Shown here: positions 8,719 to 18,343 of the stretch, one piece after another
Layout: every line of letters begins with the position of its first letter
Numbering within the stretch: position 1 is the first letter of the stretch
Source: CAYQUC01 sp964514215
GTDB taxonomy: Bacteria > Pseudomonadota > Gammaproteobacteria > UBA6429 > Thiohalophilaceae
Length of the DNA stretch: 46,791 bases
Direction: 5' to 3'
Assembly (NCBI GenBank): GCA_964514215.1
Contig: CAZEPW010000024.1
Coordinates: 1-46,791 of the forward strand
The notes under the pieces: generated by a model
Databases searched by the model: none
Told to the model about the DNA's origin: nothing
Seen by the model: the letters and a program-made list of their open reading frames with translations, nothing else
Program-made: the position numbers and the translations under genes

Positions 8719-9051
8719 ATGATAAGAAATTTATTAGCCATTGATGGTGTCATGGTAATTTGCTCTTTTCGTGATGATGGTGCTTTTGTTGAAGGCCATG
8801 GAACCATGGACGAAACTCAAATGATTGGTTTAACCAGTTTTGCACACGATTATAAAAGAATTATTCAAGGTAATTCCGATCAGCTCTCTATGTTTACGCA
8901 AATGTCGGGTTGGACACCACCGGGAGCATGGATTGTTCGGGGGCCCGAAATGTCAGTCTGCAGTGTTGGTAATCTTGTTTGTGTTATCGATAATAGTGAG
9001 GCATCGTTAAATGAATTAATGAAAGAGCTTACTGATATCGCTCATCATTAA
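8719..9051 (+). CDS. DUF2173 family protein, paralogue 3
   Basis: Soluble 110-residue protein with the same fold pattern as the two genes before it. It has cysteines C15, C81 and C88. The last two sit in VCSVGNLVC, the motif shared with paralogue 1, and the following ASLNELMKEL helix also matches that protein (SSLNQVMSML). AGGA lies close upstream of the start. The tight spacing of all three genes indicates one transcript. Different cysteine content across a tandem family suggests a hetero-oligomer, as roadblock domains usually dimerise, but this is inference. Confidence 0.75.
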   Translation: MIRNLLAIDGVMVICSFRDDGAFVEGHGTMDETQMIGLTSFAHDYKRIIQGNSDQLSMFTQMSGWTPPGAWIVRGPEMSVCSVGNLVCVIDNSEASLNELMKELTDIAHH

Positions 9052-9534
9052 CCGCCTTCCAAGAAATTTGTTATATCGTTCACATTAAACTCCCAAGCGC
9101 ATCAATTAAGTTCAGTTTGCTGAAAAACTAGAGTTACTCTAAATTTATAATTTATAGTATTTAACAATTTTTTGATTGTGCTTATTTTAAAAATACGATA
9201 GTCATTAATTGTCCTGAGGTTGGCATATAAGGATAGTGGCTATTTCGGTAATGTTAATAAATCCTTGTCGCATTTACAGCTGAAATTTAAAGTTAAAGTA
9301 TCAATATTATGAGTTTGAGCTACTATTTTTTCTTATACAGATCTGAAGTTAACTAGTGTAAAATCCCGGCTTTTTATATTTAAATTTTTTGTAATGTTAA
9401 ATTGTATAAATAAAATACAAAATACCATTTAATAAATTTAAAAAAATCTCGAAAATAGATTGAGATTAAAAAAGTACTAGCTATGCTTACGACATAATTT
9501 AAAAAGACGCTTATCTCATACAGGTAGATACTTA
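9052..9534. other. Non-coding gap after the DUF2173 genes
   Basis: 483 bases, very AT-rich, with no open frame of interest on either strand. A short stem (TTCAG-TTTG-CTGAA, about 9111-9124) without a U tract follows the DUF2173 genes and is a poor terminator. A possible promoter for the lipoprotein gene is listed separately. Otherwise I see nothing. Confidence 0.5.
9460..9487 (+). promoter_or_regulatory. Candidate promoter for the lipoprotein gene
   Basis: TTGAGA (five of six consensus bases) at 9460-9465 and TATGCT (four of six) at 9482-9487 are separated by 16 bases. The -10 box ends 47 bases before the start codon of the Sel1-type lipoprotein gene. Confidence 0.35.
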
Positions 9535-10080
9535 ATGGCTTTAATAAATACAGTACAAAAAATAGTTTTACTCTTTAGTGTTGCATTGCTTGTCTCATGC
9601 AGTTCAGGCTCAGAAGTTGCCAAAAAAATACAAAAAGATATTATTGAGCTTAATGAGTCAACCGTTAATATATCAAGTTCTGATTTACGCTTTAGACGTT
9701 ATAAACTAATGGCAAAAAATGGTAATTCAGAAGCCATGGTTGAGCTCGCAAATTCCTATTTATATGAAGAAAATATTCGCCCTTTTGACGAGAAAAAAGC
9801 CATGAAGTGGCTTTCTAAATCAGCTGAAATTGGTAACCCTCATGCATCCTCTGAACTTGCCGAAATTTATTCAGAAGGCTTATATGATGGTGAAGGTAAT
9901 GTTCGAGTTAATAGTGATATTGAAACCAGCATGATGTGGGCATACATTGCAAACGAGCAAAATAAACATTTAACGAATAATACTATTATTGTTCCAAGCT
10001 ATGATGAACAAAAAAATCCCAAAGTGAAGCAAATTGCAAAACAACGTGCTGAACAATGGCTAACCGCAAATAACACCTAG
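9535..10080 (+). CDS. Lipoprotein with Sel1-like repeats
   Basis: Predicted lipoprotein of 181 residues. The N-terminal hydrophobic stretch ends in a lipobox (LVSC), with the modified cysteine at residue 22. Residues about 58-115 resemble two Sel1-type helical repeats: KNGNSEAMVELANSYLYE, then KKAMKWLSKSAEIGNPHASS, followed by ELAEIYSEGL. Sel1 repeats bind other proteins. The residue after the cysteine is Ser, which in E. coli favours sorting to the outer membrane. Precise role unknown. It stands alone, 139 bases before purL, with no shared operon evident. Confidence 0.75.
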   Translation: MALINTVQKIVLLFSVALLVSCSSGSEVAKKIQKDIIELNESTVNISSSDLRFRRYKLMAKNGNSEAMVELANSYLYEENIRPFDEKKAMKWLSKSAEIGNPHASSELAEIYSEGLYDGEGNVRVNSDIETSMMWAYIANEQNKHLTNNTIIVPSYDEQKNPKVKQIAKQRAEQWLTANNT

Positions 10081-10219
10081 TAATATTGGCAGTATTTGCT
10101 CAAATTAAAAAAAACTAAAGTCAACAACTGAAATGTAAATATTATGTCATATTAGTATGGCGAGTCCGGCACGCTTCCAGTATTATTCATATTTAATTTA
10201 GCTTGGTGGATTAAGCAAT

Positions 10220-13200
10220 ATGTTAAGCCTGCGTGGTTGTTCTGCACTCTCTTCATTTCGAATTCAAAAACTTCTTAATAAATTACAACTAATTGCGCCT
10301 GAAATTTCTGATATTCAGGCTTTCTTTGTTCATTTTGTTAATGAAGAAAATACGTTAAATACGCAACAAACCTCAAGTTTATTATCGTTGCTGGATTCAT
10401 CAAATGATTTAACAGAATTTCTTGGTTCACAAGTCGGATATCAAGTTATTATTGTTCCACGTCCGGGAACGATATCGCCTTGGTCGAGTAAAGCGACTGA
10501 TATTGCTCATAATTGTGGTTTTGATTCAATACAGCGAATAGAAAGGGGCATAATATATCATATTGAGGGTTGCCGTCATTCCAAAAAAGCCGACATTAGC
10601 GCTTGTCTGTATGACCGCATGACCGAAAGTGTTATTCCAGAAATTGCTAGCGCAAGCCTCTTATTTGCTGAGTCTCAGCCGGCTGAGTTAGTAACTGTTG
10701 ATATCTTGGCTGGCAAACATGTGGCTTTGCATGAGGCCAATTTAACATTGGGTTTGGCCTTAGCCAATGATGAAATTGATTACCTTGTTAAAAGTTTCAC
10801 CAAGCTCAAACGTAATCCAACTGATATCGAATTAATGATGTTTGCTCAGGCAAACTCTGAACATTGCCGGCATAAAATATTTAATGCCGACTGGTTAATT
10901 GATGGTGAAAAACAGGATTATTCTTTATTTAACATGATTCGAAATACTCACAAAGTATCTTCAGAAAATATACTATCGGCTTATCATGATAACTCTGCTG
11001 TGATGGCGGGTAGTCTCGCTGAACGGTTTACACCGAGCAGTCATTCAAAACACTATCATTATCAAAGCGAAGCCGTGCATATTTTAATGAAAGTTGAGAC
11101 ACATAATCACCCCACTGCGATTTCACCGTTTGCCGGAGCAGCCACTGGTTCAGGGGGTGAAATTCGAGATGAGGGCGCGACAGGGCGAGGTTCCAAACCC
11201 AAGGCAGGTCTGTGTGGTTTTTCAGTGTCTAATTTAAAAATTCCCGGTGCAAGTCAGATATGGGAAACCGATTATGGTAAACCAACGCGCATCGCATCAT
11301 CGCTTGATATTATGCTCGAAGGGCCAATTGGTGCAGCGGCATTTAATAATGAATTTGGCCGACCGAATATCTGTGGTTATTTTCGAACCTATGAAGAACA
11401 AGCTTGTGGTGTTAATGGTGATGAAATTAGGGGCTATCATAAACCCATCATGTTAGCCGGTGGTTTAGGGAATATTAGAGAGCCCAATATCGAAAAAAAT
11501 CAGATACCCGCTGGTGCGCAATTACTGGTGATTGGTGGGCCTGCAATGTTAATTGGTTTAGGTGGTGGTGCGGCGTCGAGTATGCAAACAGGCCAAAGCC
11601 ATGAAGATTTGGATTTTGCTTCTGTGCAGCGAGGTAATCCTGAGATGGAACGGCGCGCTCAAGAAGTGATTGATCATTGTTGTCATATGAATGATCAAAA
11701 CCCAATAATTAGTATTCACGATGTGGGTGCCGGTGGTTTGTCGAATGCCATGCCCGAATTAGTGAATGATTGTGAACGTGGTGCAATATTTGATTTACGT
11801 GCAATACCGAATGACGAGCCGGGAATGTCACCGTTGGATATTTGGTGCAATGAATCACAAGAGCGTTATGTTTTGGCTATTTCAAAAGCGAATTTAGCCG
11901 GTTTTATCGCGATATGTGAGCGAGAACGTTGTCCTTATGCTGTTATTGGTGAAGCGACGAAGAAAAAACAACTGGTGTTAAATGACAACCATTTCGATAA
12001 TACCCCCATTGATATTCCAATGGATGTTTTATTGGGCAAACCGCCTAAGATGCTACGTGATGTTAAGCGTGTCAGTATTAAACCAAAAGCATTTAATCAT
12101 CAAATTATTAATGTAAAAGAAGCTTTATACCGAATATTAAAGCTACCAACAGTGGCTGATAAATCTTTTTTAATTACTATTGGCGATCGTTCAGTTACCG
12201 GAATGGTCACTCGGGATCAAATGGTTGGCCCTTGGCAAGTGCCGGTTGCCGATGTTGCGGTTACTTCAAGTGGCTTTCGTGGTTACACGGGTGAAGCGAT
12301 GGCACTCGGTGAGCGTACACCGGTAGCATTAATTGATCACAGTAGTTCGGCGAGATTAGCCGTTGCCGAAGCGATAACTAATATTTGTGCATCGAATATT
12401 GAAACACTTAGTGATATAACATTATCTGCCAACTGGATGTCACCTGCGGGCCATCCGGGTGAAGACAGTGGTTTATATGATGCGGTTAAAGCTGTCGGTT
12501 TGGAATTATGCCCGGATTTAAAAATCACCATTCCGGTTGGTAAAGATTCCATGTCGATGAAAACAGTTTGGCAGGAAAATAATGAATCCAAAAGTGTGAC
12601 ATCGCCAATGTCGTTAATTATAACGGCTTTCTCACGAGTCCGTGATGTCCGAAAAACCTTAACACCGGAGTTACGACGTGATAAGGGTGCAAGCAGCTTG
12701 TTATTAATTGACTTGGGCAATGGAAAAAATAGATTAGGTGCATCGTGTTTAGCGCAAGTGTATAAACAAATTGGTGATACACCTGCAGACTTGGATTCGC
12801 CAACATTATTAAAGTCCTATTTTGATGCAATACAACAATTAAATAACAATGACTTATTATTGGCCTATCACGATCGTTCTGATGGTGGTGTGTTAACAAC
12901 TTTACTTGAAATGGCCTTCGCAGGACATGTTGGTCTTGATATCGATATTAGTTATCAACCTGATGATGTTGTTGCATTATTGTTTAATGAAGAACTGGGT
13001 GGTGTTATTCAAGTGTGTGATACCGCGCTTGATGAAGTCACGAGCGTTTTAAATAAATTTAATCTAAGTTTTGATGTCATTGCGACTTTAAATGATTCAT
13101 TAAACGTTAGCATCAAATCCAATAACACCCTGATATTACACCAGTCATTAATTCAACTTAGACAAGCATGGTCTGATACCAGTTATCAAATGCAAGCTAT

Positions 13201-14104
13201 TAGAGATAATGCCGATTGTGCTGCTCAGGAAAATGCGCTATTAAAAAATGCTGATGATAAAGGATTACATGTCAATTTAAGTTTTGATCATAATATTGAT
13301 CTCTCTGCGCCGTATCTTAATTTTGGACATCAACCGCGTGTAGCGATATTAAGAGAACAGGGTGTTAACGGACACATTGAAATGGCTTCAGCGTTTGATC
13401 GAGTGGGTTTTGAAAGTGTTGATGTACACATGAGTGATGTTATGTCGGGAGTCGTCAATTTTAATGACTTTACCGGATTAGTTGCTTGTGGTGGGTTTTC
13501 TTATGGTGATGTACTCGGTGCAGGTGGTGGTTGGGCTAAATCAATTTTATTTCATGACGAATTAAAAGAACAGTTTCAGAATTTTTTTCATCGAGCCGAT
13601 AGTTTTACGCTAGGTGTTTGCAATGGTTGTCAGATGTTGTCTAATTTAAAAGAATTAATTCCCGGCGCACAGCATTGGCCGCAGTTTGTTAAAAATACTT
13701 CTGAACAATTTGAAGCCAGATTTTCATTAGTAAAAATAAAAGAGTCTAAATCGATATTTCTTAAAGGAATGCAAAATTCAATTCTTCCCATTACTGTCGC
13801 TCATGGTGAAGGTTATGCTCAGTTTGTTTCGACCGATGCCATGCAGGTTGCCGAGCAAAATAATTCTGTGTGCCTACAATTTGTTGATAATAATGACACC
13901 GTTACCGAACACTATCCGTTAAACCCCAATGGTTCGCCAAATGGAATTACCGGGCTAACCAGTGATGATGGCCGAGTTACTATAATGATGCCACACCCTG
14001 AACGGGTTTATCGTACCGTTCAAAATTCATGGCATCCAGATGATTGGTCTGAAGATGCTCCGTGGTTACGACTGTTTCAAAATGCCAGAGTTTGGGTAGA
14101 TTAA
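10220..14104 (+). CDS. purL: Phosphoribosylformylglycinamidine synthase
   Basis: Fourth step of purine synthesis: FGAR plus glutamine and ATP give FGAM. This is the large single-chain form of Gram-negative bacteria (1294 residues, E. coli 1295). Seen in order are the N-terminal PurS-like domain, the first synthetase half with HNHPTAISPFAGAATGSGGE and DEGATGRGSKPKAGL (about 295-335), the second half with GDRSVTGMVTRDQMVGPWQ (about 655-673) and PVGKDSMSMKT, and a C-terminal glutamine amidotransferase. The amidotransferase nucleophile is C1134 in GVCNGCQ, with H1259 and E1261 in PHPERV. No PurR-type operator was recognised upstream. The ABC transporter gene begins one base after its stop, so read-through is likely. 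Confidence 0.98.
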   Translation: MLSLRGCSALSSFRIQKLLNKLQLIAPEISDIQAFFVHFVNEENTLNTQQTSSLLSLLDSSNDLTEFLGSQVGYQVIIVPRPGTISPWSSKATDIAHNCGFDSIQRIERGIIYHIEGCRHSKKADISACLYDRMTESVIPEIASASLLFAESQPAELVTVDILAGKHVALHEANLTLGLALANDEIDYLVKSFTKLKRNPTDIELMMFAQANSEHCRHKIFNADWLIDGEKQDYSLFNMIRNTHKVSSENILSAYHDNSAVMAGSLAERFTPSSHSKHYHYQSEAVHILMKVETHNHPTAISPFAGAATGSGGEIRDEGATGRGSKPKAGLCGFSVSNLKIPGASQIWETDYGKPTRIASSLDIMLEGPIGAAAFNNEFGRPNICGYFRTYEEQACGVNGDEIRGYHKPIMLAGGLGNIREPNIEKNQIPAGAQLLVIGGPAMLIGLGGGAASSMQTGQSHEDLDFASVQRGNPEMERRAQEVIDHCCHMNDQNPIISIHDVGAGGLSNAMPELVNDCERGAIFDLRAIPNDEPGMSPLDIWCNESQERYVLAISKANLAGFIAICERERCPYAVIGEATKKKQLVLNDNHFDNTPIDIPMDVLLGKPPKMLRDVKRVSIKPKAFNHQIINVKEALYRILKLPTVADKSFLITIGDRSVTGMVTRDQMVGPWQVPVADVAVTSSGFRGYTGEAMALGERTPVALIDHSSSARLAVAEAITNICASNIETLSDITLSANWMSPAGHPGEDSGLYDAVKAVGLELCPDLKITIPVGKDSMSMKTVWQENNESKSVTSPMSLIITAFSRVRDVRKTLTPELRRDKGASSLLLIDLGNGKNRLGASCLAQVYKQIGDTPADLDSPTLLKSYFDAIQQLNNNDLLLAYHDRSDGGVLTTLLEMAFAGHVGLDIDISYQPDDVVALLFNEELGGVIQVCDTALDEVTSVLNKFNLSFDVIATLNDSLNVSIKSNNTLILHQSLIQLRQAWSDTSYQMQAIRDNADCAAQENALLKNADDKGLHVNLSFDHNIDLSAPYLNFGHQPRVAILREQGVNGHIEMASAFDRVGFESVDVHMSDVMSGVVNFNDFTGLVACGGFSYGDVLGAGGGWAKSILFHDELKEQFQNFFHRADSFTLGVCNGCQMLSNLKELIPGAQHWPQFVKNTSEQFEARFSLVKIKESKSIFLKGMQNSILPITVAHGEGYAQFVSTDAMQVAEQNNSVCLQFVDNNDTVTEHYPLNPNGSPNGITGLTSDDGRVTIMMPHPERVYRTVQNSWHPDDWSEDAPWLRLFQNARVWVD

Positions 14105-14105
14105 T

Positions 14106-15023
14106 ATGGATAATATCCCCGCGCTTGTAATAAAAGATTTGACTAAAATGTATAGAGCTAAAGTTCATGCATTGCAAGGTATTAATCTTGAAGTTGCCCA
14201 AGGTGATTTTTTTGCATTACTTGGCCCCAATGGTGCTGGTAAATCTACCGCGATAGGGATTATCAGTTCCTTAGTTAATAAAACCAGTGGCACGGTTTCG
14301 ATACTGGGGTTTGATATCGATAGCCATAGAGAAGCCGCTAAAAGTAACATTGGTTTGGTACCTCAAGAGTTTAACTTTAATCAATTTGAAGTCGTTGAAG
14401 AAATTTTAATAAATCAAGCGGGCTATTATGGAATATCACGTAATGAAGCGACAAAAAGTGCCGAGTTTTATTTAAAAAAATTAGTTTTATGGGATAAACG
14501 AAAATCAATGGCTCGAGATTTATCGGGTGGTATGAAACGCCGATTAATGATTGCCCGGGCGTTGGTGCATAATCCCAGGTTATTAATTTTAGATGAACCA
14601 ACAGCTGGTGTCGATTTAGAAATTCGGCGTTCAATGTGGGATTTTCTTAGAGAGCTAAATGAGCAGGGCACTACTATTATTCTTACCACGCATTATCTCG
14701 AAGAAGCTGAACAGCTATGTAAAAATATTGCAATCATAGATCAAGGTAAAATAATTGAAAACACGGCAATGAAAGATTTATTGGCGACATTAAACATAGA
14801 AACCTTTGTTTTAAATTTAACTGTTCAATTAAAGACTGCACCAGAAATTCAAGGTTTTAATACTCGGCTTATCGACGAAACAACCTTAGAAGTTGATGTT
14901 TCAAAAAAACAAACTTTAAATGATTTATTTTCAAAACTGACGTCACAAAGTATTAATATTAGTAGTTTGCGAAGTAAATCAAATCGTCTTGAAGAACTTT
15001 TTATTAATTTAGTGAAATCATAA
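14106..15023 (+). CDS. ABC-2 exporter ATP-binding protein (YadG-like)
   Basis: ATPase subunit of an ABC-2 type exporter, 305 residues. Walker A is GPNGAGKST (40-48), Q-loop Q87, signature LSGGMKRR (139-146), Walker B LLILDEP with D163-E164, and the switch histidine is H196. The C-terminal 90 residues are an accessory domain of the kind seen in YadG. The next gene, 2 bases away, is the matching permease. The pair resembles E. coli YadG-YadH, whose substrate is not established. The start lies one base after the purL stop. Confidence 0.9.
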   Translation: MDNIPALVIKDLTKMYRAKVHALQGINLEVAQGDFFALLGPNGAGKSTAIGIISSLVNKTSGTVSILGFDIDSHREAAKSNIGLVPQEFNFNQFEVVEEILINQAGYYGISRNEATKSAEFYLKKLVLWDKRKSMARDLSGGMKRRLMIARALVHNPRLLILDEPTAGVDLEIRRSMWDFLRELNEQGTTIILTTHYLEEAEQLCKNIAIIDQGKIIENTAMKDLLATLNIETFVLNLTVQLKTAPEIQGFNTRLIDETTLEVDVSKKQTLNDLFSKLTSQSINISSLRSKSNRLEELFINLVKS

Positions 15024-15025
15024 TA

Positions 15026-15799
15026 ATGCAACTCAAAGATCAATATATTGCACTGCAAACAATCGTTAAAAAAGAATTACTACGATTTTTGCGAATTTGG
15101 ATACAAACCGTGTTGCCTGCTGGAATTACCATGGCGTTGTATTTTATTATTTTTGGTAAATTGATTGGTAGCCAAATTGGCAATATCGGCGGTTTTAGTT
15201 ATATGGAATATATTGTGCCGGGAATTATATTAATGTCGGTTATTAATAATTCGTATTCGAATGTTGTGTCTTCATTTTTTAGCGCCAAATTTCAACGTCA
15301 CATAGAAGAAATGCAAGTTTCTCCAATGCCAAATTATATTATTTTGCTCGGTTTTATTTTTGGAGGCGTTGCCCGAGGTTTGATCGTTGGTGCCGTGGTG
15401 ACAGTGATTTCGTTGATGTTTATTGATTTAAAAATTCATTCAATAACGGTTGCTATCGTTGTTGTGTTTTTTACTGCAGTGTTATTTTCGATTGCAGGAC
15501 TGATCAACGCTGTTTATGCTAAATCGTTTGATGATATTTCAATTATTCCAACTTTTGTTTTAACGCCGTTGATTTATTTAGGCGGAGTATTTTATTCCGT
15601 TGACATGCTGTCTGATTTTTGGCAATCCATTTCCTTATTTAATCCTCTGCTGTACATGGTTAATGCTTTTCGTTATAGCTTTCTTGGTGTTTCAGATATT
15701 AATTTGGTCACCGCGTTTACCATTATTGTTTTGTTTGTTGTTATATTATTTTCGATAGCTTTATATCTTTTAAATAAAGGTATTGGCATTAGAAATTAG
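15026..15799 (+). CDS. ABC-2 exporter permease (YadH-like)
   Basis: Membrane subunit partnering the preceding ATPase. The 257-residue protein has about six membrane helices and the ABC-2 family features: an N-terminal amphipathic segment (KKELLRFLRIWIQTVLPA), the YIVPGIILMSVI helix, and the conserved LTPLIYLGGVFYSVDML turn before LFNPLLYMVNAFRYSFLG near the C-terminus. Length matches YadH (256). Substrate unknown. In this family the pair is expected to be complete without a substrate-binding protein. Confidence 0.9.
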   Translation: MQLKDQYIALQTIVKKELLRFLRIWIQTVLPAGITMALYFIIFGKLIGSQIGNIGGFSYMEYIVPGIILMSVINNSYSNVVSSFFSAKFQRHIEEMQVSPMPNYIILLGFIFGGVARGLIVGAVVTVISLMFIDLKIHSITVAIVVVFFTAVLFSIAGLINAVYAKSFDDISIIPTFVLTPLIYLGGVFYSVDMLSDFWQSISLFNPLLYMVNAFRYSFLGVSDINLVTAFTIIVLFVVILFSIALYLLNKGIGIRN

Positions 15800-15961
15800 C
15801 GATACTTTTCCATTTAACGATGTTTTTTAATTAAATAAGATTTACAGCTGTAATAGTTTTTAGTCACGTCTGTGTAGCGATAGCCGCTTTTCAGATGAAC
15901 TAATAGTTACTTGCATGATAAATCTTGATGTTAAACCAGGCATAATTCAAGTAGGGTTTGG

Positions 15962-16252
15962 TTATAACTCTTGTATTAAAACAAAGGGTGCAACAACCAC
16001 ACAGAAAAAACTGGCGTTATTTTTATGCCATAATGTTGCTTGGGAATCACTTGGTTCGGATAGATTATTATTGGATAGCTTCTCTGATATAACGTCGGTG
16101 TTATTTTGTGCGATATCAACTGCAACATCAATCAAATTTAATTTATTTGATATAACGCGTATGGCACCTCTGGCGAAATGAGGTTCAAGTTCCTGCCATT
16201 TTAATTCACCGCTTTCAGTCTTTAGGCTGTTTTTTAATTCTTTAGTATTCAT
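15962..16252 (-). CDS. DUF2288 family protein
   Basis: Small soluble protein of 96 residues and unknown function. Recognised from the family pattern: an N-terminal helix, SGELKWQELEPHFARGAIRV (about 14-33), a LNLIDVAVDIAQNN helix, a long helix with a conserved W, and a hydrophobic C-terminal FFCVVVAPFVLIQEL, which matches the family ending VVVAPWVLVQE. Length fits (about 95-105). It is convergent with the ABC permease gene; the 162-base gap between them holds a 12-base palindrome (TTACAGCTGTAA, 15842-15853) of uncertain meaning. Confidence 0.85.
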   Translation of the reverse strand: MNTKELKNSLKTESGELKWQELEPHFARGAIRVISNKLNLIDVAVDIAQNNTDVISEKLSNNNLSEPSDSQATLWHKNNASFFCVVVAPFVLIQEL

Positions 16253-16628
16253 TGTAATGTGATATTTCCAAATAAAAATTAATGTGAGTTTAAATATTAG
16301 CTAATTGTAATATTCCCAGCGTTAAATTTATATTTTTTTAATCGTTATTATCGATATTTTATAATGTATCGAATCTGTTTTAAATTAGATGAAATCCAGT
16401 ACGAATCGATTTAGTTTTCCAAATTATCGACAGCAAAATATATACCACACTTCAAAATTGTAAATTAAATATTTCTATCTAGCTGAATTTTATGTCATTA
16501 TTTTTTTAGTACTTTGTAAGTAAACGTAGTGCTTAATTTTAGAACTAGTTTATTGCAGGTAAAACAACTATAGTTTACAGTGTCTAGTAACATACATAGA
16601 TTGAATTGTACAAAACAATGGAGATAAA
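16253..16628. other. Non-coding gap between DUF2288 and a response regulator
   Basis: 376 AT-rich bases between two divergent genes, so it should hold both promoters. A short inverted repeat (ATTGTacaaaACAAT, about 16604-16618) lies next to the GGAG ribosome binding site of the response regulator gene. No convincing -35/-10 pair or RNA gene was identified. Confidence 0.4.
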
Positions 16629-17147
16629 ATGGCAAGCTTGGTATTTAAGAGCCTATTTAATCGGACAACAACACCTAAAGATCGTCGCACACGCTCAAGA
16701 TCCTCGAGTAAAGTTTCTGAAACCATTCTAATCGTTGACGATTCACGAACGGTTGTGCACATGTTGAAAACTGCTTTAACTCAAGCAGGTTATAAAACGT
16801 TGGCTGCAGCAGATGGTGAACGCGGAATCCAATTAGCGCGATCACATCGACCGGATTTAATTTTGATGGACGTCATTATGCCAGGTATTAATGGCTTTCA
16901 GGCAACTCGAATTTTACGCAAAGATGCTCTTACTCGCGATATTCCAATTATTATTATTAGTGGCTCAGAACAAGCTACGGAACAAGTTTGGGTTATGCGC
17001 TTGGGTGCAAATGGGTTTATCCCTAAACCGATTGAACGAGGCTCATTATTTGTTAAAGTTGAACAAGTTTTAAAAGAACGTGAACTTGCAAAACTAAATG
17101 AATTAGCCGGTAGAGGAAATAAACTTTCAGATCCGTTATACGATTAA
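16629..17147 (+). CDS. Stand-alone response regulator, PilG/PilH-like
   Basis: Single receiver-domain protein of 172 residues. An N-terminal basic, Arg/Ser-rich extension of about 30 residues precedes a complete receiver domain (about 32-150). It has the acidic pair D37-D38, phospho-acceptor D81 in LILMDVIMPG, S111 as the switch hydroxyl residue and K133 in PKPI. There is no output domain. The sequence is closest in feel to PilG/PilH and related regulators of type IV pilus chemosensory systems, but no pil or chp genes are present, so this is a family-level call. GGAG lies eight bases before the ATG. It is monocistronic here. Confidence 0.85.
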   Translation: MASLVFKSLFNRTTTPKDRRTRSRSSSKVSETILIVDDSRTVVHMLKTALTQAGYKTLAAADGERGIQLARSHRPDLILMDVIMPGINGFQATRILRKDALTRDIPIIIISGSEQATEQVWVMRLGANGFIPKPIERGSLFVKVEQVLKERELAKLNELAGRGNKLSDPLYD

Positions 17148-17198
17148 CATTTATAACCGTTGTTTCTGATATTTTCTTTAATTAAACAACAACTTTAA

Positions 17199-18038
17199 TT
17201 ATTCAACTTTTGATGTAATGTTGTCTAATATACGTTGTGATAAAATTCGTTTTAAAAATCCAAACAAATACGTTGGAAAAGTAACATAGTAACGAATTTT
17301 GGGTTTTGGGTGTTCTAATGCATGTATTACCTTAGTTAATACTGCTTGTGGCTCAAGTGTGAAAATGCTAGCATTTCCCGGTTTTTCTAACCTCGCTAGT
17401 AACGATTGATATTTCTTTTGGTGAGCACTAGCACTAACATCAACATGTCGTTTAAATGATGCTAAGGCATTTATTCTAAAATTACTTTTAATGGGGCCCG
17501 GTTCAATGAGGCTAATATGGATATTGCTTCCGCGTAATTCTTGGCGCAGGGTATCTGTTAATCCCTCAACTGCATATTTACTGGCATTGTAGGCACCGCG
17601 ATAGGGCAAGCTAACAAGCCCTAGCACCGAACTATTCTGAATTATTCGACCGTATCCTTGCTTGCGCATAATAGGTAAAATAATATTCGTTAGTTCATGC
17701 CAGCCAAATAAATTGGTTTCAAATTGCTCTCGTAATACATCACGTGAAATATCTTCAAGTGCACCTGCTTGGCCATAAGCACCGTTATTAAAAAGCGCAT
17801 CGAGTTTACCTTTGGTGCAATTAAGTGTTTCTTTAACGGCATTTTGAATCGATAAGCTATCCCGAAGATCCAAATGAAAAGCATCAAAACCATTCAATTG
17901 TAGACGTGTTACATCTTCCTTTCGTCTTGCTGTTGCAATGACTTGATAACCTCGAGCTTTAAGGCCATTGGCGACACACAGACCAATACCACTAGAGCAG
18001 CCGGTAATTAATATTGATTTTTGTTGTTCTGAATTCAT
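17199..18038 (-). CDS. Short-chain dehydrogenase/reductase
   Basis: NAD(P)-dependent oxidoreductase of the classical SDR family, 279 residues from the chosen start. The glycine-rich nucleotide motif TGCSSGIG lies about ten residues in, the NNGAYG motif follows, and the catalytic Ser-Tyr-Lys set is visible in NSSVLGLVS and YNASKYAVEGL. The C-terminal third includes a hydrophobic, possibly membrane-associating tail. An upstream in-frame ATG would extend the gene to 18095. I prefer the internal ATG because the extra 19 residues look unlike the family and neither start has a strong ribosome binding site. Substrate not predictable. It is convergent with the response regulator gene, 51 bases apart. 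Confidence 0.88.
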   Translation of the reverse strand: MNSEQQKSILITGCSSGIGLCVANGLKARGYQVIATARRKEDVTRLQLNGFDAFHLDLRDSLSIQNAVKETLNCTKGKLDALFNNGAYGQAGALEDISRDVLREQFETNLFGWHELTNIILPIMRKQGYGRIIQNSSVLGLVSLPYRGAYNASKYAVEGLTDTLRQELRGSNIHISLIEPGPIKSNFRINALASFKRHVDVSASAHQKKYQSLLARLEKPGNASIFTLEPQAVLTKVIHALEHPKPKIRYYVTFPTYLFGFLKRILSQRILDNITSKVE

Positions 18039-18145
18039 TGATTTAAGCTTAATTTCATCATTGATTAGTGTATTGTCGACAATACGGAATGACATCTGAA
18101 GTTGATCTGTTAATAAATATTAATAGATGTAACGGATTGATTTAT

Positions 18146-18223
18146 ATGTTAATTTTATGGATTATAGCAATAGTCCAGCTATTAGCAATGCTATTTATTA
18201 GTTGCTTCAGTATTATTGTTTAA
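18146..18223 (+). CDS. Possible 25-residue membrane peptide
   Basis: A very small reading frame of 25 residues, almost entirely hydrophobic and long enough for one membrane helix (LWIIAIVQLLAMLFISCF). ACGGA lies about nine bases before the ATG, a passable ribosome binding site. It sits upstream of fmdB, with another possible -10 box (TATAAT, 18266-18271) between them. In such AT-rich DNA a frame like this can arise by chance, so confidence is low. Confidence 0.25.
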   Translation: MLILWIIAIVQLLAMLFISCFSIIV

Positions 18224-18343
18224 CTAGATAAGTATTTACTCATATTAAACTCGATTTCAATCCATTATAATAGGTTATTGAATTAGTTTAAAATTAATTA
18301 TTCCAGACATTTGTACTGGTCTTATTATTTGGAGTTAGAATAA

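Noticed and set aside
12337..12899. Two minus-strand frames inside purL
   Set aside because: Antisense shadows of the purL coding sequence without family features.
15842..15853. 12-base palindrome TTACAGCTGTAA as a regulatory site
   Set aside because: It sits between two convergent gene ends, where no promoter is expected, and has no U tract to act as a terminator.
18039..18095. Upstream start for the short-chain dehydrogenase
   Set aside because: Would add 19 residues unlike the family ahead of the nucleotide-binding motif; no better ribosome binding site than the internal ATG.
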